Origin: Paracoccaceae bacterium
GTDB taxonomy: Bacteria > Pseudomonadota > Alphaproteobacteria > Rhodobacterales > Rhodobacteraceae
Length of the DNA: 7,365 nucleotides
Direction of reading: 5' to 3'
Assembly: GCA_015487335.1 (NCBI GenBank)
Contig: WFPZ01000059.1
Span: 1 to 7,365, forward strand
In this document: positions 1-5,870 of the stretch, in pieces
Numbering within the stretch: position 1 is the first letter of the stretch
How the letters are laid out: every line of letters begins with the position of its first letter
The notes under the pieces: generated by a model
Told to the model about the DNA's origin: nothing
Database searches by the model: none
Seen by the model: the letters and a program-made list of their open reading frames with translations, nothing else
Program-made: the position numbers and the translations under genes

Positions 1-816
1 ACCGAGGCCCCCGGCCCCGATCTGCGCCCCCATCAGGCTGCCGTGCCCGGGATCAAGACGATCGTTGCGGTGGCCTCGGGCAAGGGCGGGGTGGGCAAGT
101 CCACCACCTCGGTCAACCTGGCGCTGGGGCTGCGCTCTCTGGGCCTGAAGGTGGGGCTGCTGGACGCCGACATCTACGGCCCCTCCATGCCGCGGTTGCT
201 CAACATCACCGAACGTCCCCAGATCGAGGACGAGCGCATCGTGCCGATCGAGCGCTACGGGATGAAGGTGATGTCCATGGGCTTCCTGATGGAAGAGGAC
301 AACCCCGTCATCTGGCGCGGGCCGATGGTGGTTTCGGCCCTGATGCAGATGGTGCGCGAGGTCAACTGGGGCGAGCTGGACGTGATGGTACTGGACATGC
401 CCCCGGGCACGGGGGACGCGCAGCTGACCATGGCCCAGCAGGTGCCGCTGCAGGGCGCGGTGATCGTCTCCACCCCGCAGGACCTGGCGCTGATCGACGC
501 GCGCAAGGGGCTGAAGATGTTCAAGAACGTGGACGTGCCGATCTTCGGGATCGTCGAGAACATGTCCACCTTCATCTGCCCCCATTGCGGCGAGGCCTCG
601 CATATCTTCGGCCATGGCGGCGCCGAGGAGGACGCCCATCGCCTGGGCGTGCCCTTCCTGGGGGCGATCCCGCTGCACATGGACATCCGCCGCAACTCGG
701 ACGCCGGCACCCCGGTCGTGGTGGCAGAGCCCGACGGGCCGCATGCGAAGATCTACCGCGACATCGCCCTGAAGGTGGCCGTGCGGCTGTTTCCGGAAAC
801 CGATGACGACGACTGA
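1..816 (+). CDS. mrp: Mrp/ApbC-family Fe-S cluster carrier ATPase (5'-truncated by window edge)
   Basis: This is a P-loop ATPase of the Mrp/NBP35/ApbC family, which in known members binds and transfers Fe-S clusters to apoproteins in the cytoplasm. The deviant Walker A motif GKGGVGKST is encoded at 79-105. It is followed by LLDADIYGPSMP, the DMPPGTGD motif, and the CPHC cysteine pair (codons at 577 and 586) that bridges a cluster between two subunits. The C-terminal DAGTPVVVAEPDGPHAKIYRDIA is typical of alphaproteobacterial members. A GTG at 43 could be read as a start, but the frame stays open to base 1. The residues before the P-loop look like the Pro/Ala-rich linker that normally follows an N-terminal DUF59/MIP18 domain, so the real start is very likely to the left of the window. 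The gene ends just before a hairpin terminator. Mrp is a housekeeping gene, so a specific link with the sulfur genes is possible (Fe-S-rich Dsr proteins) but unproven. Confidence 0.94.
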   Translation, partial: TEAPGPDLRPHQAAVPGIKTIVAVASGKGGVGKSTTSVNLALGLRSLGLKVGLLDADIYGPSMPRLLNITERPQIEDERIVPIERYGMKVMSMGFLMEEDNPVIWRGPMVVSALMQMVREVNWGELDVMVLDMPPGTGDAQLTMAQQVPLQGAVIVSTPQDLALIDARKGLKMFKNVDVPIFGIVENMSTFICPHCGEASHIFGHGGAEEDAHRLGVPFLGAIPLHMDIRRNSDAGTPVVVAEPDGPHAKIYRDIALKVAVRLFPETDDDD

Positions 817-836
817 ACCAACCTTCCCCTCAAGAA

Positions 837-862
837 AAAGGCCCCGGTTTTCCGGGGCCTTT
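837..862. terminator. Bidirectional rho-independent terminator between mrp and the YeeE/YedE gene
   Basis: The sequence AAAGGCCCCGG (837-847), loop TTTT, CCGGGGCCTTT (852-862) forms an 11-bp perfect stem. On the plus strand it runs into TTTCGTTTT, serving the Mrp gene that ends at 816. On the minus strand it runs into a run of five T followed by CTT, serving the convergent membrane-protein gene that ends at 886. Confidence 0.9.
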
Positions 863-885
863 CGTTTTCTGCCTCCGACCGGCTG

Positions 886-1980
886 TCAGGCCATGCGTTC
901 CATCGTCTTCATGCCGATGACGCCGCCGGCAACGATCGAGAGGAAGGCCAGGATCGAGCCGATCGCCAAGGTCGAGAAGCCCGTCATGCCCTGGCCGATG
1001 GTGCAGCCCAGGGCCAGCACCCCGCCGATCCCCATCAGCGCCGCGCCGAACATGTTGCGCAGGGTATCCGAGGGGCTGGCGAAAGTGGTCAGCTGGAAGC
1101 GCCCCATGCTCACCGTGCCCAGGAACCCGCCCAGCAGGGTGCCGGCCAGGGTGACAACACCGAAGCCCGGCGGGCCGAGCGCGGTGAAGCGCATCAGGTA
1201 GTCCAGCGTGTCGCCGGTGGGGCGCACGTAGCTCAACGAGATCAGCTGCACCGGCACGTCGGCGAAATCGTCGAAGGCCAGACCGGTGATGAACCAGCCG
1301 GCCACGATGCACAGGCCCAGCCCGATACCCGCCGCCATGTGGCTGAAGGAGGTGCGGAAATCGCGATCCTTCAGGCAGTAGATCAGAAGCCCCCCGGCGA
1401 CCAGGGCGACCATGACCAGAGAGGCCGTGCGGACGCTGATTCCGGAGACGGCGGCGAGGATCGCACCGAGGCTCTGGGTTTCCATCCCCATGTTGGCAAG
1501 GTTGATCGACAGCGGCGAGAACAGCACCACCCGCGCCGGCCCCAGCAACCCCCCGATGGTGATGAAGGCGAAGATGCCGGTGATTATCAGCACCACCAGC
1601 GAGCGCAGATCACCCCCGCCGGCGCGCACCAGGTTGCGGCTCAGGCAGCCGCCCGAGAACACCATCCCGAAGCCGAACATCAGCCCGCCCACGATATTTG
1701 CGCCCCAGGTGAAGTTGGGCGCCAGATACATGGTGCGGCTCATGTCGGCCACCTGCAGCGCTTCGAAGACCGCCACCCCCAGAATTGCCACCGCGACGGC
1801 AAGCAGCCAGGAGCGGAATCGCCGATAGTCGCCGAAGGAGAGAATATCGGAGATCGACCCCATGGTGCAGAAGTTCGTGCGGGCGACGATGAAGCCGAAG
1901 ACGATGCCCAGCAGCAGACCGCCCCAGCCGATGTAGAACGCGGCGGATTCGACCACCGTTTCCTTCAATGTTTCGATCAT
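886..1980 (-). CDS. YeeE/YedE-family membrane protein, probable sulfur-compound (thiosulfate-type) importer
   Basis: This is a 364-residue, very hydrophobic protein with about eight to ten membrane segments and no cleavable signal peptide. It carries the signatures of the YeeE/YedE (DUF395, sulf_transp) family in two inverted-looking halves: ARTNFCTMG with Cys38 near residue 35, FSGGCLSRN with Cys112, and LALGCTIGQGMTG with Cys326 near the C-terminus. In the characterised member TsuA, cysteines at such positions line the path for thiosulfate; related SoxT proteins sit with sulfur-oxidation genes. The substrate here is inferred from the family and from the neighbouring TusA, DsrE2-like and SqrR-like genes. 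Selenium-linked YedE is an alternative, but no selenium gene is seen. The ATG at 1980 is preceded by AAGGACAGGGACTGAA, which supplies an AGGGA ribosome site. The gene lies 167 bp downstream of the repressor gene on the same strand and has its own AT-rich control region. Confidence 0.9.
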   Translation of the reverse strand: MIETLKETVVESAAFYIGWGGLLLGIVFGFIVARTNFCTMGSISDILSFGDYRRFRSWLLAVAVAILGVAVFEALQVADMSRTMYLAPNFTWGANIVGGLMFGFGMVFSGGCLSRNLVRAGGGDLRSLVVLIITGIFAFITIGGLLGPARVVLFSPLSINLANMGMETQSLGAILAAVSGISVRTASLVMVALVAGGLLIYCLKDRDFRTSFSHMAAGIGLGLCIVAGWFITGLAFDDFADVPVQLISLSYVRPTGDTLDYLMRFTALGPPGFGVVTLAGTLLGGFLGTVSMGRFQLTTFASPSDTLRNMFGAALMGIGGVLALGCTIGQGMTGFSTLAIGSILAFLSIVAGGVIGMKTMERMA

Positions 1981-2026
1981 TTCAGTCCCTGTCCTTGTTC
2001 TCGCCCGGTCTTCGTGCCGGGTTCAT

Positions 2027-2050
2027 AATAACATATTAGCATATTGGATT
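2027..2050. promoter_or_regulatory. Operator-like AT-rich dyad and -10-like element upstream of the YeeE/YedE gene
   Basis: A 24-bp imperfect palindrome with the form AAT-N3-ATAT-N4-ATAT-N3-ATT stands out in GC-rich DNA about 47-70 bp upstream of the membrane-protein start. It contains ATATTAG (2033-2039), a core also found in front of the dsrE2-like gene. On the minus strand, TATTAT (2025-2030) resembles a -10 box and overlaps the dyad edge; no convincing -35 box was found. The likely binder is the adjacent ArsR-family repressor, which is an inference. Confidence 0.55.
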
Positions 2051-2147
2051 GCATTGCGCAGAAAAATGCAAGAGCACCCGCCGCCCGGAGCCGGCGAGAG
2101 CGCACCAAGCATTTGAGAATCAACGAAAAAAAGAGGGGGGGCCGGCC

Positions 2148-2465
2148 CTATTTTCCGCAGAAGTTGCGATACAGCGTGTTCAGGATGTCGGCGGCTTCGG
2201 GGCTGTCCAGCCCGTAATAGACGGATTGTGCCTGGCGGCGATGCTTCACCAGACGCTCGGCCCTGAGAATGGCAAGCTGCTGCGAGACCGTGGACTGGCC
2301 CAGCCCCGTGGCCTTCTGGATTTCCTGCACCGACATCTCGCGCCCTACGAGGTTGCACAGGATGAGCAGCCGCTTTTCATTGGACATGATCCGCAGAAGG
2401 CGGCTGGCGCGCTGCGAATTTTCCTCGAGGTGCCTGATATCGGAAGAGTTGACCTTTGCGTCCAT
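2148..2465 (-). CDS. ArsR-family repressor, SqrR/BigR-like persulfide (reactive sulfur) sensor
   Basis: This is a 105-residue winged-helix repressor. Its helix-turn-helix spans roughly residues 44-68 (MSVQEIQKATGLGQSTVSQQLAILR), followed by a wing (HRRQAQSVYYGL). The metal-binding motif of classic ArsR (ELCVCDL) is absent: the equivalent position reads LILCNLV. There are only two cysteines, Cys37 and Cys103, 66 residues apart. That matches the spacing of the conserved pair (Cys41/Cys107) of SqrR, which forms a tetrasulfide bridge with persulfides and then releases DNA. The gene is divergent from the dsrE2-like and tusA genes and on the same strand as the importer gene, a usual layout for a local repressor. 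An in-frame GTG at 2474 was not chosen because ATG 2465 has a strong ribosome site at the right distance. No strong terminator follows; a GC-rich patch and seven T (minus strand, 2126-2132) could be a weak one. Confidence 0.92.
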   Translation of the reverse strand: MDAKVNSSDIRHLEENSQRASRLLRIMSNEKRLLILCNLVGREMSVQEIQKATGLGQSTVSQQLAILRAERLVKHRRQAQSVYYGLDSPEAADILNTLYRNFCGK

Positions 2466-2470
2466 GATCG

Positions 2471-2477
2471 TCACCTC
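2471..2477 (-). promoter_or_regulatory. Ribosome binding site deciding the repressor start
   Basis: The minus strand reads GAGGTGA, followed by CGATC and ATG at 2465. This near-ideal Shine-Dalgarno supports the ATG rather than the GTG at 2474, which would itself lie inside this element. Confidence 0.75.
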
Positions 2478-2507
2478 GAATGCGCCATTTCCCTGCGACA
2501 GCGGCCC

Positions 2508-2524
2508 GATACAAAGATATTATC
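2508..2524. promoter_or_regulatory. Possible second dyad, in the repressor promoter region
   Basis: GATA-N9-TATC lies 43-59 bp upstream of the repressor ATG and contains GATATTATC (2516-2524), itself a perfect dyad around a central T. Its outer half-sites match those of the better dyad at 2562-2579, and it contains ATATTA. It could let the repressor control its own gene. The match is short, so this is tentative. Confidence 0.35.
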
Positions 2525-2549
2525 CGGACCGGACCGCGTAAATGCAGAG

Positions 2550-2578
2550 TTTACTTGTTGCGATACTAATATTACTAT
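2550..2578 (+). promoter_or_regulatory. Candidate sigma-70-type promoter for dsrE2-tusA
   Basis: TTTACT (2550-2555) and TACTAT (2573-2578) are separated by exactly 17 bp, each matching four of six consensus positions. Transcription would start near 2585, about 43 bp before the ATG at 2628. The -10 box lies inside the dyad at 2562-2579, so a bound repressor would block polymerase. Confidence 0.45.
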
Positions 2579-2579
2579 C
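2562..2579. promoter_or_regulatory. Operator-like dyad in the dsrE2-tusA promoter
   Basis: GATACTAATATTACTATC is an 18-bp palindrome with eight of nine base pairs matched. Its minus strand contains AATATTAG-T-AT, nearly the same as the CATATTAG-C-AT inside the dyad upstream of the importer gene. A further single AATATTAG lies at 2598-2605 in the probable leader. The position between divergent repressor and relay genes fits an ArsR-family operator. Confidence 0.6.
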
Positions 2580-2613
2580 CCTTAATTGAAATACTCAAAT
2601 ATTAGAAACCATT

Positions 2614-2620
2614 CGGGAGG
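2614..2620 (+). promoter_or_regulatory. Ribosome binding site for the dsrE2-like gene
   Basis: CGGGAGG is followed by a 7-base gap (GCCCTCA) and then ATG at 2628. It supports this start over the in-frame TTG at 2586, which lies near the predicted transcription start and has no ribosome site. Confidence 0.75.
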
Positions 2621-2627
2621 GCCCTCA

Positions 2628-3131
2628 ATGCTGGACTCTGGTGAGCTGGAAAATGCCAAGAGCATGTCGATAATCGTGACGAAGGGGTCGCTTGACTGGG
2701 CGTATCCTCCCTTCATTCTCGGCACGACGGCCGCGGCCATGGATGTCGAGGTGACCATGTTCTTCACCTTCTACGGGCTGACCCTGCTCAAGAAGGACCT
2801 CAACCTCAAGTTCACCACCCTGGGCAATCCGGCCATGGAAATGCCGATGATGGGCGGGCACATGGCGATGCCGAACATCGTCGGCATGCTTCCCGGCGTC
2901 GGCGCCGCTGCCGGCACCATGATGAAGAACCTCATCAAGAAGAAAGGCGTGGCCTCGATAGAGGAGCTGCGGGAGGCGGCCATCGAGAGCGACATCAAGA
3001 TGATCGCCTGCCAGATGACGCTCGACCTGTTTGAATACTCCAAGGATGACATGATCGACGGAATCGAGCTCGGCGGCGCCGCCACCTATCTGGAAACCGC
3101 CCTGAAATCCGACATCAACCTGTTCATCTGA
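2628..3131 (+). CDS. dsrE2: DsrE2-like sulfur-relay protein (DsrE/DsrF/DsrH superfamily)
   Basis: This 167-residue protein belongs to the DsrE superfamily, whose members carry or exchange sulfane sulfur on a conserved cysteine. It opens with a strand and glycine turn (SIIVTKGSLDWAYPPFIL, residues 14-31), followed by AAAMDVEVTMFFTFYGLTLL. A methionine-rich stretch (NPAMEMPMMGGHMAMPNIVGM, 67-87) comes next, then a long hydrophobic/basic helix. The C-terminal part carries the MIACQMTLDLF motif with Cys128, the only cysteine, and the DGIELGGAATYLE end seen in DsrE2 proteins. The pairing with tusA 52 bp downstream is the common dsrE2-tusA arrangement of sulfur oxidisers. The exact partner and chemistry of DsrE2 proteins are not well defined; a role in passing persulfide to or from TusA is inferred. 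Subgroup assignment (DsrE2 versus DsrE3) is from the overall sequence pattern and is less sure than the superfamily. Confidence 0.87.
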   Translation: MLDSGELENAKSMSIIVTKGSLDWAYPPFILGTTAAAMDVEVTMFFTFYGLTLLKKDLNLKFTTLGNPAMEMPMMGGHMAMPNIVGMLPGVGAAAGTMMKNLIKKKGVASIEELREAAIESDIKMIACQMTLDLFEYSKDDMIDGIELGGAATYLETALKSDINLFI

Positions 3132-3183
3132 GGCGCCTTCGCGCGCCCGAAACCGCCAGACCTGACAGAAGGAAAAGACACCT

Positions 3184-3408
3184 ATGGCAGAACACGTACT
3201 GAATGCAGAGGGCCTCAACTGCCCCCTCCCCATCCTCAAGGCGAAGAAGATGCTCAAGACCGTTCCCGTGGGGGAGGTTCTCGAGATCCGCGCCACCGAT
3301 CCCGGTTCGGTGGCCGACTTCGCCGCCTTCTGCAAGCAGACCGGCAACGAACTGATCAGCTCCACCAAGGAAGGCGACGTCTTCAAGTTCGAGATCAAGC
3401 GCACCTGA
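3184..3408 (+). CDS. tusA: TusA-family sulfur carrier protein
   Basis: This is a 74-residue protein with the full TusA pattern: LNAEGLNCPLPILKAKKML at the N-terminus, with the CPxP motif and sulfur-accepting Cys13, then the central TDPGSVADFAAFC segment and an EGDVFKFEIKR final strand. TusA is a small cytoplasmic protein that carries sulfane sulfur as a cysteine persulfide. In Dsr-type sulfur oxidisers it hands sulfur toward DsrEFH and DsrC, whereas in other bacteria it serves tRNA thiolation. Its place behind the dsrE2-like gene and beside a dsr cluster favours the dissimilatory role. The second cysteine, Cys50, is probably structural. The start has AGAAGGA 10 bases upstream, and a strong terminator follows. 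Confidence 0.95.
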   Translation: MAEHVLNAEGLNCPLPILKAKKMLKTVPVGEVLEIRATDPGSVADFAAFCKQTGNELISSTKEGDVFKFEIKRT

Positions 3409-3430
3409 CCATCCTGTGATCGGGTGAAAC

Positions 3431-3456
3431 GGCCTGCCCTCCGGGCAGGCCTTTTT
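3431..3456 (+). terminator. Rho-independent terminator after tusA, also facing dsrN
   Basis: GGCCTGCCC (3431-3439), loop TCC, GGGCAGGCC (3443-3451) gives a 9-bp perfect GC-rich stem followed by TTTTT on the plus strand, 22 bp past the tusA stop. Read on the minus strand, the same hairpin begins 8 bp after the dsrN stop but has only a GTTTC tail, so it would end dsrN transcription less efficiently. Confidence 0.88.
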
Positions 3457-3458
3457 CT

Positions 3459-4838
3459 TCAGCCGCGGCTCTTGCAGGCGGCCACGAAGGAAAGGAAACG
3501 CGGCACCCAGGGCTCCGGACCGGTGCTGCGCAGGTGGCAGAAGCCGGCCACGGTATTGCCCAGCACCACCGCGTCATGGTGCCCGTCGATCCCCTGCCCC
3601 CGCTTCATGTCGCGCCCGAAGGCCGTATCTTCCGGCAACCCCTCGACGCTGGCGTAGTGAAACTCGTGCGCCCGGACCGTCCCGCGCGGCCCCCAGGGGT
3701 GGCTGTCGCGCCCGGTGAAGGCCACATAGCCCCTGCCCTGCGGGCGTTCGTGCATCACCGCGCGCGCCGGGATCGCGCCCACCATTTCATGGGTCTCGCC
3801 CCGCCAGCTGAGGCTTTCGCACAGGTACATCAGCCCCCCGCACTCGGCATAGCAGGGCAGGCCGGCGGCCAGTTTCGCGCGGATTTCGGCTCGCAGGGCC
3901 GCGTTGGCGGCCAGCTCCTTCATGCGCATCTCCGGAAACCCGCCGCCAATGAAAAGGCCATCTATTTCAGGCAGTTGCCAGTCGTTCATCATGTCGATCG
4001 GCACAAGCTCCGCACCCGCCGCCTCGAATGCCTCGAGATCGTCGGGATAGTAGAAACCGAAGGCGGTATCGCGGGCGATGCCGATGCGCAGGCCCTGCCC
4101 CACCTGCGGAACGGACGCAAGGGCGGCATCTCCGGCGGGCAGGTCGGGGGCCTCCTGCGCGATGCCATGCAGGGCGTCAAGCTCCACCGAGCGGCCGACG
4201 ATCCTGCCGAAATCCTCGATCATCCGCTCCATTCGGGCCATCTCGGCCGGGGTGGTCAGGCCCAGATGGCGCTCGCCGATGTCAAGCGCCCTGTCGCGCC
4301 ACACGCTGCCCACCACCGCCAGGTCGGTATAGGTTTCGACCGCCTTGCGCAGCTTGCCCTCGTGGCGCGCACCGCCCACCTTGTTGAGGATCACCCCGGC
4401 GATCTTCACCTGCCTATCGAAGGCCGTATAGCCCTTCAGCAGGGGGGCGATGCCGCGCGTCATGCCGACGGTATCGATCACCAGAATCACCGGCAGGCCC
4501 AGCAGCTTGGCCAGCTCGGCATTGGAATCGCTGCCGTCCGGGTTCAGGCCGTCGAACAGCCCCTTGTTGGCCTCGACCATCGACAGATCCCGCGCCCGGG
4601 CGCGGGATGCGAAGAACGGGACGATCTCCTCGCGCTCCATGGCGTTGAAGTCGAGGTTGTAGCACGGCGCCCCCGAAGCGGCGGAAAGCCACATGGGATC
4701 AATGTAGTCGGGGCCTTTCTTGAAGCTCCCGATATCACGGCCGGCGGCACGGAAGGCGGCGGCCAGCCCGGTGGAGACCACCGTCTTGCCCGACGACTTG
4801 TGCGCCGCGGCAATCATGAACCGGGGAAAGGCGCCCAT
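3459..4838 (-). CDS. dsrN: DsrN, siroheme amidase of the cobyrinic acid a,c-diamide synthase (CobB) family
   Basis: This 459-residue protein has the two-domain CobB/CbiA layout. The N-terminal ATP-dependent domain starts with the P-loop AAAHKSSGKTVVSTGL (about residues 10-25), then FKKGPDYIDPMWL and EANKGLFDG. The class I glutaminase-type domain runs from about residue 250, with the nucleophile Cys333 in AECGGLMYL and a catalytic-type histidine at 435 in AGFCHLRSTG. In Allochromatium vinosum, DsrN converts siroheme to the amidated form used by sulfite reductase DsrAB. The call as DsrN rather than a cobalamin enzyme rests on linkage with dsrP and dsrO and on the absence of cobalamin genes here. 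ATG 4838 lies 5 bp after the upstream stop, with CTGAGG just before it, suggesting translational coupling; ATG 4817 lacks a ribosome site. It is the last gene of its transcript in this window. Confidence 0.92.
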   Translation of the reverse strand: MGAFPRFMIAAAHKSSGKTVVSTGLAAAFRAAGRDIGSFKKGPDYIDPMWLSAASGAPCYNLDFNAMEREEIVPFFASRARARDLSMVEANKGLFDGLNPDGSDSNAELAKLLGLPVILVIDTVGMTRGIAPLLKGYTAFDRQVKIAGVILNKVGGARHEGKLRKAVETYTDLAVVGSVWRDRALDIGERHLGLTTPAEMARMERMIEDFGRIVGRSVELDALHGIAQEAPDLPAGDAALASVPQVGQGLRIGIARDTAFGFYYPDDLEAFEAAGAELVPIDMMNDWQLPEIDGLFIGGGFPEMRMKELAANAALRAEIRAKLAAGLPCYAECGGLMYLCESLSWRGETHEMVGAIPARAVMHERPQGRGYVAFTGRDSHPWGPRGTVRAHEFHYASVEGLPEDTAFGRDMKRGQGIDGHHDAVVLGNTVAGFCHLRSTGPEPWVPRFLSFVAACKSRG

Positions 4839-4843
4839 GCGCC

Positions 4844-5854
4844 TCAGGCCCTGACGGGCAGGAAATCCCGGTCGCGCGCCTGCCAGATGTCGCGGGCCAG
4901 GGCCTCGGCCTCCTCGACCGAGCCCGCGCGCCCCATGGTGCGCAGCGTCACCGCCAGGGTGCCCGTGACGGCGGCGGTGGCATAGGCGTCGTCGGACTCG
5001 CCGCGCCAGACGCGCAGCAGGTTGTCCACGTCCATCTCCAGATCGGGGGCCTGGTGCGGCTCTGGCAGCAGGGCGGGCCAGGTTTCCTGCACGGGTTCGG
5101 CATCGCCGTGGGTCGTCCAGACCACCGTCGGCTTGTTGGGGCGGCGCTCGATCTCGCCGCCTTCGCCACGGAATACCGCCATGTGCGGCTGCCCAAGCAG
5201 CCGTGCGGCCCCGGCATGGATGTCCATGAAGCCGCGATGGAAGATGCCCTGCATCATCACCGGCGCATTGAACGGGTTGAGCATGCGCGAGAAGGAGTGC
5301 ACCGGCGATCGCAGCCCGAAGACGGGGCGCAGCTCGATCAGGTGGCGCAGGGTCGGGCTGAGCACCTCCAGCGGCACGTAGGTGAAATTGCGCGCCCGGA
5401 TCTGATCGGCCGCCTCGTGAAGGGATCCGGCGACCGGAAAGCCCAGCCGCTCGATCACCTCTCGGGTATAGACCCGGCCCGGCGTGTGGCCCTCGGTGCC
5501 GTGCATGAACACGCGCGTGCCCTGCCCCACCAGGGCCAGCACCGAAAGCACGAACCACGGCAGCTGCACCCGCTTGCCGGCGTAGGAGGACCAGTCCAGA
5601 TCCACCTGAGGTATCTCTGCCGGCAGCTCGAAGGTCTCGCGCGTGCCGCGGGCGAAACCGGCGATTTCCTCGGGCGCTTCCTCCTTGAGGCGCAGCAGCA
5701 TCAGGAAGGCGCCGATCTGCTCGGGCAGCACCTCGCCGCGCAGGATCATGCGCATCGCATCGCGCGCTTCCTCTTCCGTCAGGTGCCGCTGTTTCGTCTT
5801 GCCGCGGCCGAGAATGGCCACGAACCTGGAAAACGGGTGCGGTTCCTGAAGCAT
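4844..5854 (-). CDS. TrpD2/YbiB-like protein (anthranilate phosphoribosyltransferase fold), role unknown
   Basis: This 336-residue protein shares the fold family of anthranilate phosphoribosyltransferase (glycosyl transferase family 3). The helical N-terminal domain spans about residues 1-75 (GRGKTKQRHLTEEEARDAM, RGEVLPEQIGAFLMLLRLKEEAPEE). The PRPP-binding GTGGD loop of true TrpD is absent: the matching region reads SSYAGKRVQLPW. The KHGNRxxSSxxG segment is replaced by MHGTEGHTPGRVYTREV. These changes resemble TrpD2/YbiB proteins, which do not make tryptophan precursors and in E. coli bind nucleic acids. Annotation pipelines usually name such genes 'glycosyl transferase family protein'. It lies between dsrP (16-bp gap) and dsrN (5-bp gap), so it is almost surely co-transcribed with them. 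A part in siroheme or Dsr maturation is suggested only by position. The start at 5854 has AGGGG about 10 bases upstream. Confidence 0.88.
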   Translation of the reverse strand: MLQEPHPFSRFVAILGRGKTKQRHLTEEEARDAMRMILRGEVLPEQIGAFLMLLRLKEEAPEEIAGFARGTRETFELPAEIPQVDLDWSSYAGKRVQLPWFVLSVLALVGQGTRVFMHGTEGHTPGRVYTREVIERLGFPVAGSLHEAADQIRARNFTYVPLEVLSPTLRHLIELRPVFGLRSPVHSFSRMLNPFNAPVMMQGIFHRGFMDIHAGAARLLGQPHMAVFRGEGGEIERRPNKPTVVWTTHGDAEPVQETWPALLPEPHQAPDLEMDVDNLLRVWRGESDDAYATAAVTGTLAVTLRTMGRAGSVEEAEALARDIWQARDRDFLPVRA

Positions 5855-5870
5855 CTGTTCTCAGCCCCTG

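Noticed and set aside
2126..2147. A-tract next to a G-run after the repressor gene as a terminator.
   Set aside because: The T-tract on the minus strand is good, but the only stem is GGG-CCGG-CCC, three pairs, too weak to call.
2586..2627. TTG start giving 14 extra residues on the DsrE2-like protein.
   Set aside because: There is no ribosome site and the position coincides with the predicted transcription start; ATG 2628 has CGGGAGG upstream.
3132..3147. Small hairpin (GGCGC, 6-base loop, GCGCC) between the dsrE2-like gene and tusA.
   Set aside because: A five-pair stem in GC-rich DNA with no T-tract is expected by chance; not called as terminator or processing site.
3534..4985. Long open frame on the plus strand opposite dsrN.
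   Set aside because: It has no family resemblance and a skewed His/Gln/Arg/Gly composition, and it is antisense to a clear enzyme gene; typical high-GC shadow frame.
3459..5558. A minus-strand frame open for about 700 codons that could suggest a fused, much longer DsrN.
   Set aside because: The part upstream of 4838 is low-complexity Arg/Ala/Gly-rich sequence that overlaps the well-supported TrpD2-like gene in another frame. The family match starts at the ATG at 4838, which has a ribosome site.
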